A DNA stretch of 64,000 nt from Symbiodinium natans. Its lineage: Eukaryota; Sar; Dinophyceae; Suessiales; Symbiodiniaceae. Of the stretch, positions 1-10,609 are shown in pieces. The notes beneath the pieces are model-generated. The model made no database searches. It saw only the letters and a program-made list of their open reading frames with translations, and was not told the origin of the DNA. The stretch lies in the NCBI GenBank assembly GCA_905221605.1, contig CAJNDS010002246.1:518501-582500 (forward strand), given 5' to 3'. The stretch's first letter is position 1. Every line of letters starts with the position of its first letter. The position numbers and the translations under genes are program-made.

Positions 1-147
1 TATGTTTTTCGCTGCTAGTCGTACTGTTTGCCCTTCACTCAGTGACGCACCCATCTAGGCAAGCCAGCATGCTCGCAGCGCTTCGCGGCCTTGGCTGTTT
101 GCGTCCGCTGGCGCGCTAGCTGGGCTAGATTTTTTACGGTCTTGGAA

Positions 148-442
148 GATCATGCGGTTTGCTAAGTGGTTAGGGCGGCTTAACACATCTAGCGTAAGCT
201 TACTAAGTGGACTTATAAGTGAATTATAAACCATTTAAGTCGACATACTGAGTCAGCTAACTCGTGCAAGTCACACAGCTGAATTAACTTTCCCGAAAGT
301 ATATGGGACATTATGTCAGCTGCATGACTTGCGCGAGGTTAGCTGAGTCGACTTACATGGCTGATAAGTCACTTATCAGTCCACGTAGTAGGCTTACGTT
401 AAGTCTGCTAAGCCACCTAACCACATAGCAACCCACGCGATC
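148..442. repeat. Large imperfect palindrome (foldback) in the satellite, full-length copy
   Basis: The left half, starting GATCATGCGGTTTGCTAAGT, matches the reverse complement of the right half, which ends TTGCTATGTGGTTAGG-like sequence and GCGATC on the opposite strand. The match runs over roughly 140 bp per arm, including AAGTCGAC and CAGCTAAC near the centre at about 275-300. The structure would form a long hairpin typical of foldback or MITE-like DNA. It has no coding capacity. The outer flanks are shared by the other copies, so it now spreads as part of the satellite unit rather than alone. Confidence 0.75.
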
Positions 443-580
443 ATGCCGGGACGTGCACGCGGCGCTGGAGCGGCGACGCCTTGAGACAATGCCGATGATT
501 GTGTTTGGGCACAGTGTATTTTTCAATTGCAGCGTGCTCATTTGACATACACTGAGGATCTGACGGCCTTTGCTTGTGGA

Positions 581-601
581 ACTTCAGGCGATGCCTGAAG
601 T
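581..601. repeat. Perfect 9-bp-arm hairpin conserved in satellite units
   Basis: ACTTCAGGC-GAT-GCCTGAAGT is a perfect inverted repeat with a 3-base loop. It recurs unchanged at 862-882, 1143-1163, 1421-1441 and 2681-2701. One arm is mutated in the copy at about 2033-2053. It is the most regular small element of the array. Confidence 0.85.
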
Positions 602-1768
602 CACATAAGTTGTACGAGGGCGCGCTTTTCTTGAGAGAGAGTAGGCTTCTGAGACCGACGCGGACTCAGTGAAAGAAGAAAGTGGCTCGGCAGGAGCCTA
701 AAGCTGATTCTATTTCGGACTTGCTGGTGGAAGTGTTTCACTACACTGAGGGCTCCACAGGCTGCGCGTTGGGACTTTCAGGATGTACCTGAAGCCGGTG
801 AAAATGCATGTTCGTTGGAGAGGTGAGCTTCGCGTCAGGCGCTGAGCTCTTTGCTTTCGGAACTTCAGGCGATGCCTGAAGTCAGATAAGTTGTGCGGGG
901 GTGCGTTTTTCTTGGGAGAGAGTAGGCTTCTGAGACCGACGCGGACTCAGTCAAAGAGGAAAGTGGCTCGGCGGGAGCCTAATGCTGATTCTATTCCGGA
1001 CTTGCTGGTGGCGGTGTTTCACTACACTGAGGGCTCCACAGGCTGCGCATTGGGACTTTCAGGATGTACCTGAAGCCGGTGAAAATGCATGTTCGTTGGA
1101 GAGGTGAGCTTCGCGTCAGGCACTGAGCTCTTTGCTTTCGGAACTTCAGGCGATGCCTGAAGTCAGATAAGTTGTGCGGGGGTGCGTTTTTCTTGGGAGA
1201 GAGTAGGCTTCTGAGACCGACGCGGACTCAGTCAAAGAGGAAAGTGGCTCGGCGGGAGCCTACTGATTCTATTTCGGACTTGCTGGTGGCGGTGTTTCAC
1301 TACACTGAGGGCTCCACAGGCTGCGCGTTGTAACTTTCAGGATGTACCTGAAGCCGGTGAAAACGCATGTTCGTTGGAGAGGTGAGTTTCGCGTCAGGCG
1401 CTGAGCTCTTTGCTTTCGGAACTTCAGGCGATGCCTGAAGTCAGATAAGTTGTGCGGGGATGCGTTTTTCTTGGGAGAGAGTAGGCTTCTGAGACCGACG
1501 CGGCAGGAGCCTAATGCTGATTCTGTTTCGGACTTGCTGGTGGCGATGTTTCGCTACACTGAGGGCTCCACAGGCGGCGCCTTCGGACTTTCAGGAGGTA
1601 CCTGAAGCCGGTGAAAATGCATGTTCTTGGGAGAGGTGGGCTTCGCGTGCTGAGCTTCGGAAACAGCCACTGAGGCGGCCACCCACCACGGCGGTGGGCC
1701 AGGTGGTTGGACTGGACCCTTTGCCTGGTTCGCGGAGGCTTAGGCTAGATTTTTTTGCGGTCTTGGAA

Positions 1769-1891
1769 GATCACGCGGTTTGCTAAGTGGTCAGGGCGGC
1801 TTAACACATCTGGCGTAAGCTTACTAAGTGGACTTATAAGTCACTTATCAGTCCACGTAGTAGGCTTACGTTCACAGCAACCCGCGCGATC
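1769..1891. repeat. Shortened copy of the satellite palindrome
   Basis: The same GATCACGCGGTTTGCTAAGT left edge and GCGCGATC right edge as the 148-442 element. The centre is lost: GGACTTATAAGT runs directly into CACTTATCAGTCC, so this is an internal-deletion derivative of 123 bp. The right arm also lacks the AAGCCACCTAACC part. Central deletion is expected when long palindromes are replicated. Confidence 0.7.
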
Positions 1892-2407
1892 ATGCCAGGA
1901 CGCACACGCGGCGCTCCAGCAGCGATGCCTTGAGACAAGGCCGATGATTTTGTGTGGGCACAGTGTATTTTTCAATTGCAGCATGCTCATTTGACATACA
2001 CTGATGAGGATCTCACGGCCTTTGCTTTCGGAACTTCAGACGATGCCTGAAGTCAGAGAAGTTGTGTGGTGGTGCGTTTTTCTTGAGAGAGTAGGCTTCT
2101 GAGACCGAAGCGGACTCATTTAAAGAAGAAAGTGGCTCGGCAGGAGCCTAATGCTGATTCTTTTTCGGACTTGCTGGTGGCGGTGTTTCGCTACACTGAG
2201 GGCTCCACAGGCTGCGCCTTCGTACTTTCAAGAGGTACCTCAAGCCGGTGAAAATGCATGTTCGTCGAAGAGGTGAGCTTCGCGTCAGGCGCTGAGCTTC
2301 GGAAACAGCCACTGAGGCGGCCACCCTCCGTGGCAGTGGGCCAGGCTGGACTGGACACTTTGCCTGGTTCGCGGAGGCTTAGGCTAGATTTTTGTGCGGT
2401 CTTGGAA

Positions 2408-2542
2408 GATCACGCGGTTTGCTAAGTGGTCAGGGCGGCTTAACACATCAGGCGTAAGTTTACTAAGGTCACTTATCAGTCCACGTAGTAGGCTTACGTT
2501 AAGTCTGCTAAGCCACCTAACCACATAGCAACCCACGCGATC
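2408..2542. repeat. Second shortened copy of the satellite palindrome
   Basis: It has the same edges as the other two copies and is 135 bp long. The left arm breaks at GCGTAAGTTTACTAAG and joins GTCACTTATCAGTCC of the right arm. The deletion endpoint differs from the 1769-1891 copy, so the two shortenings look independent. From here to 2830 the DNA matches 367-730 at an offset of 2100. Confidence 0.7.
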
Positions 2543-3059
2543 ATGCCGGGACGTGCACGCGGCGCTGGAGCGGCGACGCCTTGAGACAATGCCGATGATT
2601 GTGTTTGGGCACAGTGTATTTTTCAATTGCAGCGTGCTCATTTGACATACACTGAGGATCTGACGGCCTTTGCTTGTGGAACTTCAGGCGATGCCTGAAG
2701 TCACATAAGTTGTACGAGGGCGCGCTTTTCTTGAGAGAGAGTAGGCTTCTGAGACCGACGCGGACTCAGTGAAAGAAGAAAGTGGCTCGGCAGGAGCCTA
2801 ATGCTGATTCTATTTCGGACTTGCTGGTGGCGATGTTTCGCTACACTGAGGGCTCCACAGGCGGCGCCTTCGGACTTTCAGGAGGTACCTGAAGCCGGTG
2901 AAAATGCATGTTCTTGGGAGAGGTGGGCTTCGCGTCAGGCGCTGAGCTTCGGAAACAGGAAACAGCCACTGAGGCGGCCACCCACCCTGGAGGTGGGCCA
3001 GGTTGGACTGGACCCTTTGCCTGGTAAGCGGAGGCTTACCAATATCAAACCTTTTCTTT

Positions 3060-3840
3060 CGACCGTGCAGGCGGCACAAGCAAAAGCAGGCGTTGCATCA
3101 GCTGCTTAGGCAGCCACTACACAAGTGGGAGGGGCCAACGCCTGGGCAGAAGTCTGACATTCTTGTTGGGCTACGTTTTGACGACCACCCTCTGAGAGCT
3201 TCACAGCAGTCTTGGTTTCCGGAACTTCAGGACGTACCTAAGGCCGGCAAACTGCATTGTCGCTGGAGAGACAAACGTCACGTCAGCCGGCGGTGTTTCA
3301 CAACCTTTTGAAGCGTCGTGTCAGCTCTTGAGGTGGCCACGCGCCAAGGAGGTGTTGATGACGCCTTTGCAGGGAAACAAAGCTGCTTTTATATTTACAT
3401 AAGTTTTCTGTGCAATCAGTCTCTGAGGACTTCACAGGCGTTGTCGAGACTTCGGGCTGTACCTGAAGCAGGCCAAGGTGCAATCGTTTGTGATGAAGCG
3501 TCGTGCTGGACGCTGAGGCGACCACGCGCCAAGGGGGTGTGCGAGCGTGTGCTTCTGGAGAAGCCGAGAGGGAAGGCCCAGGCAGAGCTCTTGGGCCAAG
3601 GCCATGGAGGCCACAGGCATCGGCAGAGGCTTGGCCATCTGCGCGCGTGTTTGTTGGCGAGACGGAGGGGGGAGGGCCCAGGCAAGGGTCGAGGCCCTGG
3701 CTACCGGCTTCCGTGGCAGAGGTCTAGGCTTGACCTCGCGAAGGTCCTAGCGCCTTTCGCTTCCTATGATGAGGATGCTAGTGTTTTCTTGACTCGAATC
3801 AGGATTTCAGGCTTAGGATCCAGCACGCTGGGACAGTAGC
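3060..3840 (+). repeat. Decayed extension of the 5' satellite, with an almost open frame
   Basis: Divergent satellite copies can still be aligned. GGAACTTCAGGACGTACC (about 3220) and GACTTCGGGCTGTACCTGAA (about 3449) match the younger GGACTTTCAGGAGGTACC. GAAGCGTCGTG...GGCCACGCGCCAAGG occurs at 3311 and again 184 bp on at 3495. The plus frame from 3003 to 3839 is open except for one TGA at 3309-3311. It repeats a weak peptide pattern (LRxSQ, then VPxAG) at both copies. The frame may be a by-product of G+C-rich repeat DNA, and no protein family is recognised. Confidence 0.55.
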
Positions 3841-4158
3841 TGCGCCTTTCCCTTGAATTCTAAGCTTTCAGATTCCAGGGTTCAAGAGCTTTGGTCTAGT
3901 TTTCCTAGCTTCCAAGTTTCCCAGCACTACAGCGAATTACAGTCAAGTCAGATCTTGAAGTCATACTGTCTCGGACAAGATAATTTACTGCCTTGTGACT
4001 GCATGGCTGCTTGGGCAAGAGTTGTTACTGGAATGGCGTTTGGGAAGAAAGTCGGAGATGTGCTTTGAGCAGCTTCAAGCCTAAGCTCTCCTCTTGCTTG
4101 GATGTGGCCAAGTGCCAGAAAGCAGAAATGCAACGTTTTTCAAGTTTCAAATTCGTTT
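3840..4158. other. Unique sequence, no feature seen
   Basis: Ordinary mixed-composition DNA with no repeats, no telomere-like heptamers and no open frame worth calling. Short frames of 61-71 codons on both strands overlap each other and look random. Confidence 0.6.
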
Positions 4159-4377
4159 CCCTGGTTTTAGTTTCAAATTAGTTTCTAAATACTTTCAAAA
4201 TCCAGTTACAAGATAGCCGTTAAGAGGAAACTACATTTTCTACGCGTAATTCCAATAAAACACAAATCTCAGAGGTTCCGGGCTTTCAAAAAGCGGAGCA
4301 GAAATTGCAGTTCCCTCTAAAAGCAGCGATCTTGCAACTGGATTTGAAATTAATTCGAAATTGGTGGGAAACCCTGG
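4159..4377. repeat. Imperfect foldback element (~219 bp)
   Basis: Left-arm segments TTTCAAATTAG and TTTCAAAATCCAGTTACAAG pair with right-arm segments whose reverse complements read TTTCGAATTAA and TTTCAAATCCAGTTGCAAG. The outer ends CCCTGG (4160) and ACCCTGG (4371) also correspond. The centre lies near 4265. I infer a MITE-like or foldback origin, since no other member occurs in the window. Confidence 0.6.
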
Positions 4378-5060
4378 CCCCTCACACATGGTCCTCACGC
4401 ACTGGAAGTTGACTTTCGTCAGCCGTGACTAGAGACCAGAGTCTGACCAAAGTTTCCGAAAGCCTGCCATGTCTCCAGACTGTTGTTACGCAGGTCATCC
4501 CCTCCAAACCCTGAATCTTAACATTGCTGTCCTTGCAATGCTTCGAAAGAGCATGTGTGTGTGTGAATGACCGAAACCCTGCATCATCCATACGCGCAGG
4601 CGACATTGAAATTCGAGGGTGTGGAGCTCGATTGCCAACCGTCGCACACGTGTAACGTAGGGGTTCATGCAAGATTTGCCGATCCACAGTCACAATGGCA
4701 TCGGAAGAACAACTGCGCGTATGCATTCTGTCTTGACAGTCATCACATCTCGCTTTCCACCCAATGGACCGCTGAGATTCAAGCACACCAAACACAGATG
4801 CTGCGCTTGCTGCTTGTAAGAAACACAACTAGCCGACAGTTCCCTTTCCCCCTAATGAGCCGCTGTCGACAAGGTTGTTGAAAGCATTGTTTTGTTCTTG
4901 TTGTCTGTCTGCATTTTGCAGCTTCTTGCTACACCCCAAGTTTCTGTCGACCCGCCAGGTGTGAAGTCGGCCCCACATTTCGGATTGAGGGTTTTAGGTT
5001 TTGGGATCTTCACTCACTCACTCACTCTCCCTCCCTTCCCCTCTCTTTCTCTCTCTCTCT
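4378..5060. other. Unique sequence ending in a CT-rich microsatellite
   Basis: Minus-strand (4382-4828, 148 codons) and plus-strand (4567-4881, 104 codons) frames overlap here. Neither shows a recognisable motif or biased composition, so I do not call either. From about 5011 the sequence becomes (CACT)n and (CT)n, ending in CTCTCTCTCTCT just before the AT-rich satellite starts. Confidence 0.5.
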
Positions 5061-8000
5061 TGTTGGGCCGGCCCTTTTTTAAATTTAAAAAAAACCTTAA
5101 ATTCCTTAAATTCCTTAAATTCCTAAATTAGCTATTTAGGAATTTAAGGAATTTAAGGTTTTTTTAAAGTTTAAAAAGGGCCTTTGTAAATTTTTTAAAT
5201 TTTAAAAAGGGCCCTTTTAAATTTTAAAAAACCTTAAATTCCTTAAATTCTTAAACTAGGTATTTAAGAATTTAAGGCATTTAAGGAATTTAAGGTTTTT
5301 TTAAAATTTAAAAAAGGGCCGGTCGAATAATTTTATTTACCTAATTTAGGAATTTAAGGAATTTAAGGAATTTAAGGAATTTAAGGTTTTTTTAAAAGGG
5401 CCTTTTAATTTGTTTAAATTTTAAAAAGGGCCTTTTTAAATTTTAAAAAACCTTAAACTCCTTAAATTCTGAAATTGCGTAAATAAAATTGTTGGGCCGG
5501 CCCTTTTTTAAATTTTAAAAAAACCTTAAATTCCTTAAATTCTTTAAATTCCTAAATTAGCTATTTAGGAATTTAAGGAATTTAAGGTTTTTTTAAATTT
5601 TAAAAAGGGCCTTTTAAATTTTTTAAATTTTAAAAAGGGCCCTTTTAAATTTTAAAAAAACCTTAAATTCCTTAAATTCTTAAATTAGGTATTTAAGAAT
5701 TTAAGGAATTTAAGGAATTTAAGGTTTTTTTAAAATTTAAAAAAAGGGCCGGTCGAATAATTTTATTTACCTAATTTAGGAATTTAAGGAATTTAAGGTT
5801 TTTTTAAATTTTAAAAAGGGCCTTTTTAAATTTTTTAAATTTTAAAAAGGGCCTTTTTAAATTTTAAAAGAACCTTAAATTCCTTAAATTCTGAAATTGC
5901 GTAAATAAAATTGTTGGGCCGGCCCTTTTTTAAATTTTAAAAAAACCTTAAATTCCTTAAATTCCTTAAATTCCTAAATTAGCTATTTAGGAATTTAAGG
6001 AATTTAAGGTTTTTTTAAATTTTAAAAAGGGCCTTTTTAAATTTTATAAATTTTAAAAAGGGCCTTTTTAAATTTTAAAAAAACCTTAAATTCCTTAAAT
6101 TCTTAAATTAGGTATTTAAGAATTTAAGGCATTTAAGGAATTTAAGGTTTTTTTAAAATTTAAAAAAGGGCCGGTCGAATAATTTTATTTACCTAATTTA
6201 GGAATTTAAGGAATTTAAGGAATTTAAGGTTTTTTTAAATTTTAAAAAGGGCCTTTTTAAATTTTTTAAATTTTAAAAAGGGCCTTTTTAAATTTTTTAA
6301 ATTTTAAAAAGGGCCTTTTTAAATTTTAAAAAAACCTTAAATTCCTTAAATTCTGAAATTGCGTAAATAAAATTGTTGGGCCGGCCCTTTTTTAAATTTT
6401 AAAAAAACCTTAAATTCCTTAAATTCCTTAAATTCCTAAATTAGCTATTTAGGAACTTAAGGAGTTTAAGGTTTTTTTAAATTTTAAAAAGGGCCTTTTT
6501 AAATTTTTTAAATTTTAAAAAGGGCCTTTTTCAATTTAAAAAAAACCTTAAATTCCTTAAATTCTGAAATTGCGTAAATAAAATTGTTGGGCCGGCCCTT
6601 TTTTAAATTTTAAAAAAACCTTAAATTCCTTAAATTCCTTAAATTCCTAAAGTAGCTATTTAGGAATTTAAGGAATTTAAGGTTTTTTTAAAATTTAAAA
6701 AGGGCCTTTTTAATTTTTTTAAATTTTAGAAAGGCCTTTTTAAATTTAAAAAAAAAAAACCTTAAATTCCTTAAATTCTTAAATTAGGCATTTAAGAATT
6801 TAAGGAATTTAAGGAATTTAAGGTTTTTTTTAAATTTAAAAAAGGGCCGGTCGAATAATTTTATTTACCTAATTTAGGACTTTAAGGAATTTAAGGAATT
6901 TAAGGTTTTCTTAAATTTTAAAAAGGGACTTTTTAATTTTTTTAAATTTTAAAAAGGGCCTTTTAAATTTTTTAAATTTTAAAAAGGGCCTTTTTAAATT
7001 TTAAAAAAACCTTAAATTCCTTAAATTCTGAAATTGCGTAAATAAAATTGTTGGGCCGGACCTTTTTTAAATTTTAAAAAAACCTTAAATTCCTTAAATT
7101 CCTTAAATTCCTAAATTAGCTATTTAGGAATTTAAGGAATTTAAGGTTTTTTTAAAGTTTAAAAAGGGCCTTTTTATTTTTTTTAAATTTTAAAAAGGGC
7201 CCTTTTAAATTTTAAAAAAACCTTAAATTCCTTAAATTCTTAAATTAGGTATTTAAGAATTTAAGGCATTTAAGGAATTTAAGGTTTTTTTAAAATTTAA
7301 AAAAGGGCCGGTCGAATAATTTTATTTACCTAATTTAGGAATTTAAGGAATTTAAGGAATTTAAGGTTTTTTTAAATTTTAAAAAGGGCCTTTTTAAATT
7401 TTTTAAATTTTAAAAAGGGCCTTTTTAAATTTCAAAAAAACCTTAAATTCCTTAAATTCTGAAATTGCGTAAATAAAATTGTTGGGCCGGCTCTTTTTTA
7501 AATTTTAAAAAAACCTTAAATTCCTTAAATTCCTTAAATTCCTAAATTAGCTATTTAGGAATTTAAGGAATTTAAGGTTTTTTAAAAAATTTAAAAAGGG
7601 CCTTTTTAATTTTTTTAAATTTTAAAAAGGGCCTCTTTAAATTTTAAAAAAAACCTTAAATTCCTTAAATTCGTAAATTAGGCATTTGAGAATTTAAGGA
7701 ATTTAAGGAATTTAAGGTTTTTTTAAAATTTAAAAAAGGGCCGGTCGAATAATTTTATTTTCCTAATTTAGGACTTTAAGGAATTTAAGGAATTTAAGGT
7801 TTTTTTAAATTTTAAAAAGGGACTTTTTAATTTTTTTAAATTTTAAAAAGGGCCTTTTAAATTTTTTAAATTTTAAAAAGGGCCTTTTTAAATTTTGAAA
7901 AAACCTTAAATTCCTTAAATTCTGAAATTGCGTAAATAAAATTGTTGGGCCGGCCCTTTGTAAATTTTAAAAAAACCTTAAATTCCTTAAATTCCTTAAA

Positions 8001-9377
8001 TTCCTAAATTAGCTATTTAGGAATTTAAGGAATTTAAGGTTTTTTTAAATTTTAAAAAGGGCCTTTTTAAAATTTAAAAAATTTTAAAAGGCCCTTTTTA
8101 AAATTTAAAAAACCTTAAATTCCGCCCTTTTAAATTTAAAAAAAAAAACTTAAATTCCTTAAATTCTTAAATTAGGTATTTAAGAATTTAAGGAATTTAA
8201 GGAATTTAAGGTTTTTTTAAAATTTAAAAAAGGGCCGGTCGAATAATTTTATTTACCTAATTTAGGAATTTAAGGAATTTAAGGAATTTAAGGTTTTTTT
8301 AAATTTTAAAAAGGGCCTTTTTAAATTTTTTAAATTTTAAAAAGGGCCTTTTTAAATTTTAACAAAACCTTAAATTCCTTAAATTCTGAAATTGCGTAAA
8401 TAAAATTGTTGGGCCGGCCCTTTTTTAAATTTTAAAAAAACCTTAAATTCCTTAAATTCCTTAAATTCTTAAATGCCTAATTTAAGAATTTAAGGAATTT
8501 AAGGTTTTTTTTAAAATTTAAAAAGGCCCTTTTTAAAATTTAAAAAAATTAAAAAGGCCCTTTTTAAATTTTAAAAAAACCTTAAATTCCTTAAATTCCT
8601 AAATAGCTAATTTAGGAATTTAAGGAATTTAAGGAATTTAAGGTTTTTTTAAAGTTTAAAAAAGGGCCGGCCCAACAATTTTATTTACGCAATTTCAGAA
8701 TTTAAGGAATTTAAGGTTTTTTTAAAATTTAAAAAGGCCCTTTTTAAAATTTAAAAAATTTAAAAAGGCCCTTTTAAAATTTAAAAAAACCTTAAATTCC
8801 TTAAATTCCTAAATAGCTAATTTAGGAATTTAAGGAATTTAAGGAATTTAAGGTTTTTTTAAAATTTAAAAAAAGGCCGTCGAATAATTTTATTTACCTA
8901 ATTTAGGAATTTAAGGAATTTAAGGAATTTAAGGTTTTTTTTAAATTTTAAAAAGGGCCTTTTTAATTTTTTTAAATTTTAAAAAGGGCCTTTTAAATTT
9001 TTTAAATTTTAAAAAGGGCCTTTTTAAATTTTGAAAAAACCTTAAATTCCTTAAATTCTGAAATTGCGTAAATAAAATTGTTGGGCCGGCCCTTTTTAAA
9101 ATTTTAAAAAAACCTTAAATTCCTTAAATTCCTTAAATTCCTAAATTAGCTATTTAGGAATTTAAGGAATTTAAGGTTTTTTTAAATTTTAAAAAGGGCC
9201 TTTTAAAATTTTTTAAATTTTAAAAAGGGCCTTTTTAAATTTTAAAAAAACCTTAAATTCCTTAAATTCCTAAATTAGGTATTTAGGAATTTAAGGAATT
9301 CAAGGTTTTTTTAAAATTTAAAAAGGGCTTTTTAAAATTTTAAAAAAACCTTAAATTCCTTAAATTCTTAAATTAAG
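5060..9377. repeat. AT-rich palindromic satellite with GGGCCGGCCC cores
   Basis: This 4.3-kb block is built from the 9-mer CCTTAAATT and its complement AATTTAAGG, separated by AAAAAGGGCC / GGCCCTTTTT motifs. TTGTTGGGCCGG recurs at 5060, 5489, 5911, 6373, 6584, 7048, 7469, 7942, 8406 and 9078. Spacing is mostly 421-473 bp, with one half-size (211) and one long (672) interval. One inverted core lies at 8664-8678. Each unit holds at least two long hairpins, with arms of ~60 bp around loops such as TAGCTA or TAGGTA. A second landmark, GGGCCGGTCGAATAATTTT, alternates with the first (for example 5316 and 5746). No frame of 60 codons exists anywhere in the block. Confidence 0.95.
8500..8890. repeat. 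Inverted segment inside the AT-rich satellite
   Basis: Here the unit landmark reads backwards: GGGCCGGCCCAACAATTTTA at 8664 is the complement of the TAAAATTGTTGGGCCGGCCC found elsewhere. Normal orientation resumes by 9078. The boundary lies in palindromic DNA, as expected if recombination between hairpin arms flipped a unit. Exact limits cannot be set by eye. Confidence 0.6.
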
Positions 9378-9433
9378 TATGTTGTGTGGTAGGCAGCAAG
9401 CCACGCGCCAAATAGTACATAAAGGTCCCTCGT

Positions 9434-9542
9434 ACATACCCCTAAACCCCTAAACCCCTAAACCCCTAAACCCCTAAACCCCTAAACCCCTAAACCCTAA
9501 ACCCCTAAACCCTAAACCCTAAACCCTATACCCTAAACCCTA
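9434..9542 (-). repeat. CCCCTAAA octamer array grading into CCCTAAA
   Basis: The first telomere-like island after the AT-rich satellite. It begins as seven or so CCCCTAAA octamers and then turns into the CCCTAAA heptamer. A similar TTTAGGGG array lies at 31636-31680. A change of unit length within one array suggests local expansion of a mutated unit. Confidence 0.9.
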
Positions 9543-9600
9543 ATCGTGGACACTATGCGGCTGGGCTCGATAGAGCCGGGAGAAGGAAAAAGCAACTGGA

Positions 9601-9789
9601 CCCAAGAGTAGCCTAGGAATAGACAGAGAGTGCCCTTTGTGGTTTAAAGGGGGCTTCTAAGGGAACCTAGACCCTAACTAGGTTGCCCAATAATCTAGGA
9701 TTAAAAAGGGTGCCCTTTTTCTTAAAGGGGTTTATAAGGGAACCTAAACCCCCCCAAAAAAGGGAATAAGGGTACTACTGGGCATCCTA
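9601..9789. repeat. Dispersed element family 'CCAAGAGTAG', longest copy
   Basis: It begins CCCAAGAGTAGCCTAGG and contains an internal duplication. One part is GTGCCCTTTGTGGTTTAAAG...AAGGGAACCTAGACCC; the other is GGGTGCCCTTTTTCTTAAAG...AAGGGAACCTAAACCC. It ends near AAAAGGGAATAAGGGTAC. Shorter relatives occur at 37342-37430, 55686-55770 and, more diverged, 59291-59366. The element itself contains CCTAAACCC, the telomere-like unit. Confidence 0.7.
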
Positions 9790-9891
9790 GCAACAACATG
9801 TCTGAAAAAAACATTGATTGACTACGAGCCCTTTTCAACTTCCAAGGTTCGTGACTGCCGTGCGCCAGTCAGTGTGAACATGCTTGAAGAC

Positions 9892-9998
9892 CCAAAGGAT
9901 CCATGTACCTATATAGTATATACTTGGGCCTTAAAGGGGTTCCTATATAGTAGCTTTAGGGCCCAAGTATATACTATATAGGTACATGGATCCTTTGG
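9892..9998. repeat. Foldback element with perfect 39-bp terminal inverted repeats
   Basis: Positions 9892-9930 and 9960-9998 are perfect reverse complements, starting CCAAAGGATCCATGTACC, around a 29-base centre. It is 107 bp long, non-coding, and belongs to the class of MITE or foldback elements. Relatives lie at 10077-10180, 13150-13226, 20436-20510 and 38699-38790. The perfect arms suggest this copy is the youngest in the window. Confidence 0.9.
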
Positions 9999-10076
9999 AA
10001 GATGTAGCAAGAGCCAACACACTTTTCATATCAAGAGGCCGACGGTACAACGTCGTGCTCGGAACTAAACTACCCT

Positions 10077-10180
10077 GAGGGTCCATGTACCTACATAGTA
10101 TATACTTGGCCCCCAAAGCTACTGTATAGGAACCCCTTGAAGGCCCAAATATCTTCTATATAGGTACATGGACCCTTTGA
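10077..10180. repeat. Second copy of the 39-bp-TIR foldback family
   Basis: It reads GGGTCCATGTACCTACATAG at the left and TATAGGTACATGGACCC at the right. The centre AAAGCTACTGTATAGGAACC corresponds to the centre of the 9892-9998 copy read in the opposite direction. The arms carry several mismatches, so it is older. It lies only 79 bp from the first copy, in inverted orientation. Confidence 0.85.
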
Positions 10181-10322
10181 AGCTATAGAAGTCAACCCTT
10201 GGGATTGCATGGGCGAGCGTGAGTCTGAGTGCAACTTGTTTCTTTGGTCCTTTGAGGATTAGCCACCCCCCTCCCCCACCGCTACCCACCCCACCACCTC
10301 ACCGAAGTGAAGGGGACATACT

Positions 10323-10410
10323 ACCCTAAACCCTGAACCCTAAACCCTAAACCCTAAACCCTAAACCCTAAACCCTAAACCCTGAACCCTGAACCCTGAA
10401 CTCTAAACCC
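10323..10410 (-). repeat. CCCTAAA/CCCTGAA island
   Basis: About twelve heptamers on the C-rich strand, beginning and ending with CCCTGAA variants. It is preceded by a C-rich stretch (about 10262-10310) with short CCCC and CACC tracts. Confidence 0.9.
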
Positions 10411-10609
10411 GAAGAACTTGACCACGCCCCTGGGAAGAACATCCGGTACTCATTCTTTGGCATCATTTGGCTTCCAACCCCAAATGCTAAGCCCTAAATT
10501 ACTGTACCCTTCAGAAGAAGGGGTACTAGGTTGGCCCCTTCATGACCTCTGCAAACATATTCCAGAATATGAGCCTCTTAAAACCAAGACGATCAGTTCT
10601 CAAAATGGC

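Larger units (their letters stand above)
1..3060. repeat. Tandem/complex satellite, ~280-bp basic unit
   Basis: A shared landmark (GTGAAAATGCATGTTC and variants) recurs at about 800, 1081, 1359, 1613, 2250 and 2900. Spacings are 281, 278 and 254 bp, then 637 and 650 bp, so short units were joined by longer units that carry an extra palindromic segment. Positions 367-730 and 2467-2830 are almost identical at an exact 2100-bp offset; the first mismatch I see is at 702/2802, so this duplication is recent. Short open frames in the array (for example 1514-1786, 2384-2641, 2801-3109) repeat because the DNA repeats. I see no reason to call them genes. Confidence 0.9.

Noticed and set aside
353-3109. 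Repeated short frames starting MSTLQLKNT and MLILFRTCW
   Set aside because: Identical because the underlying satellite is duplicated; no length conservation between units and no domain.
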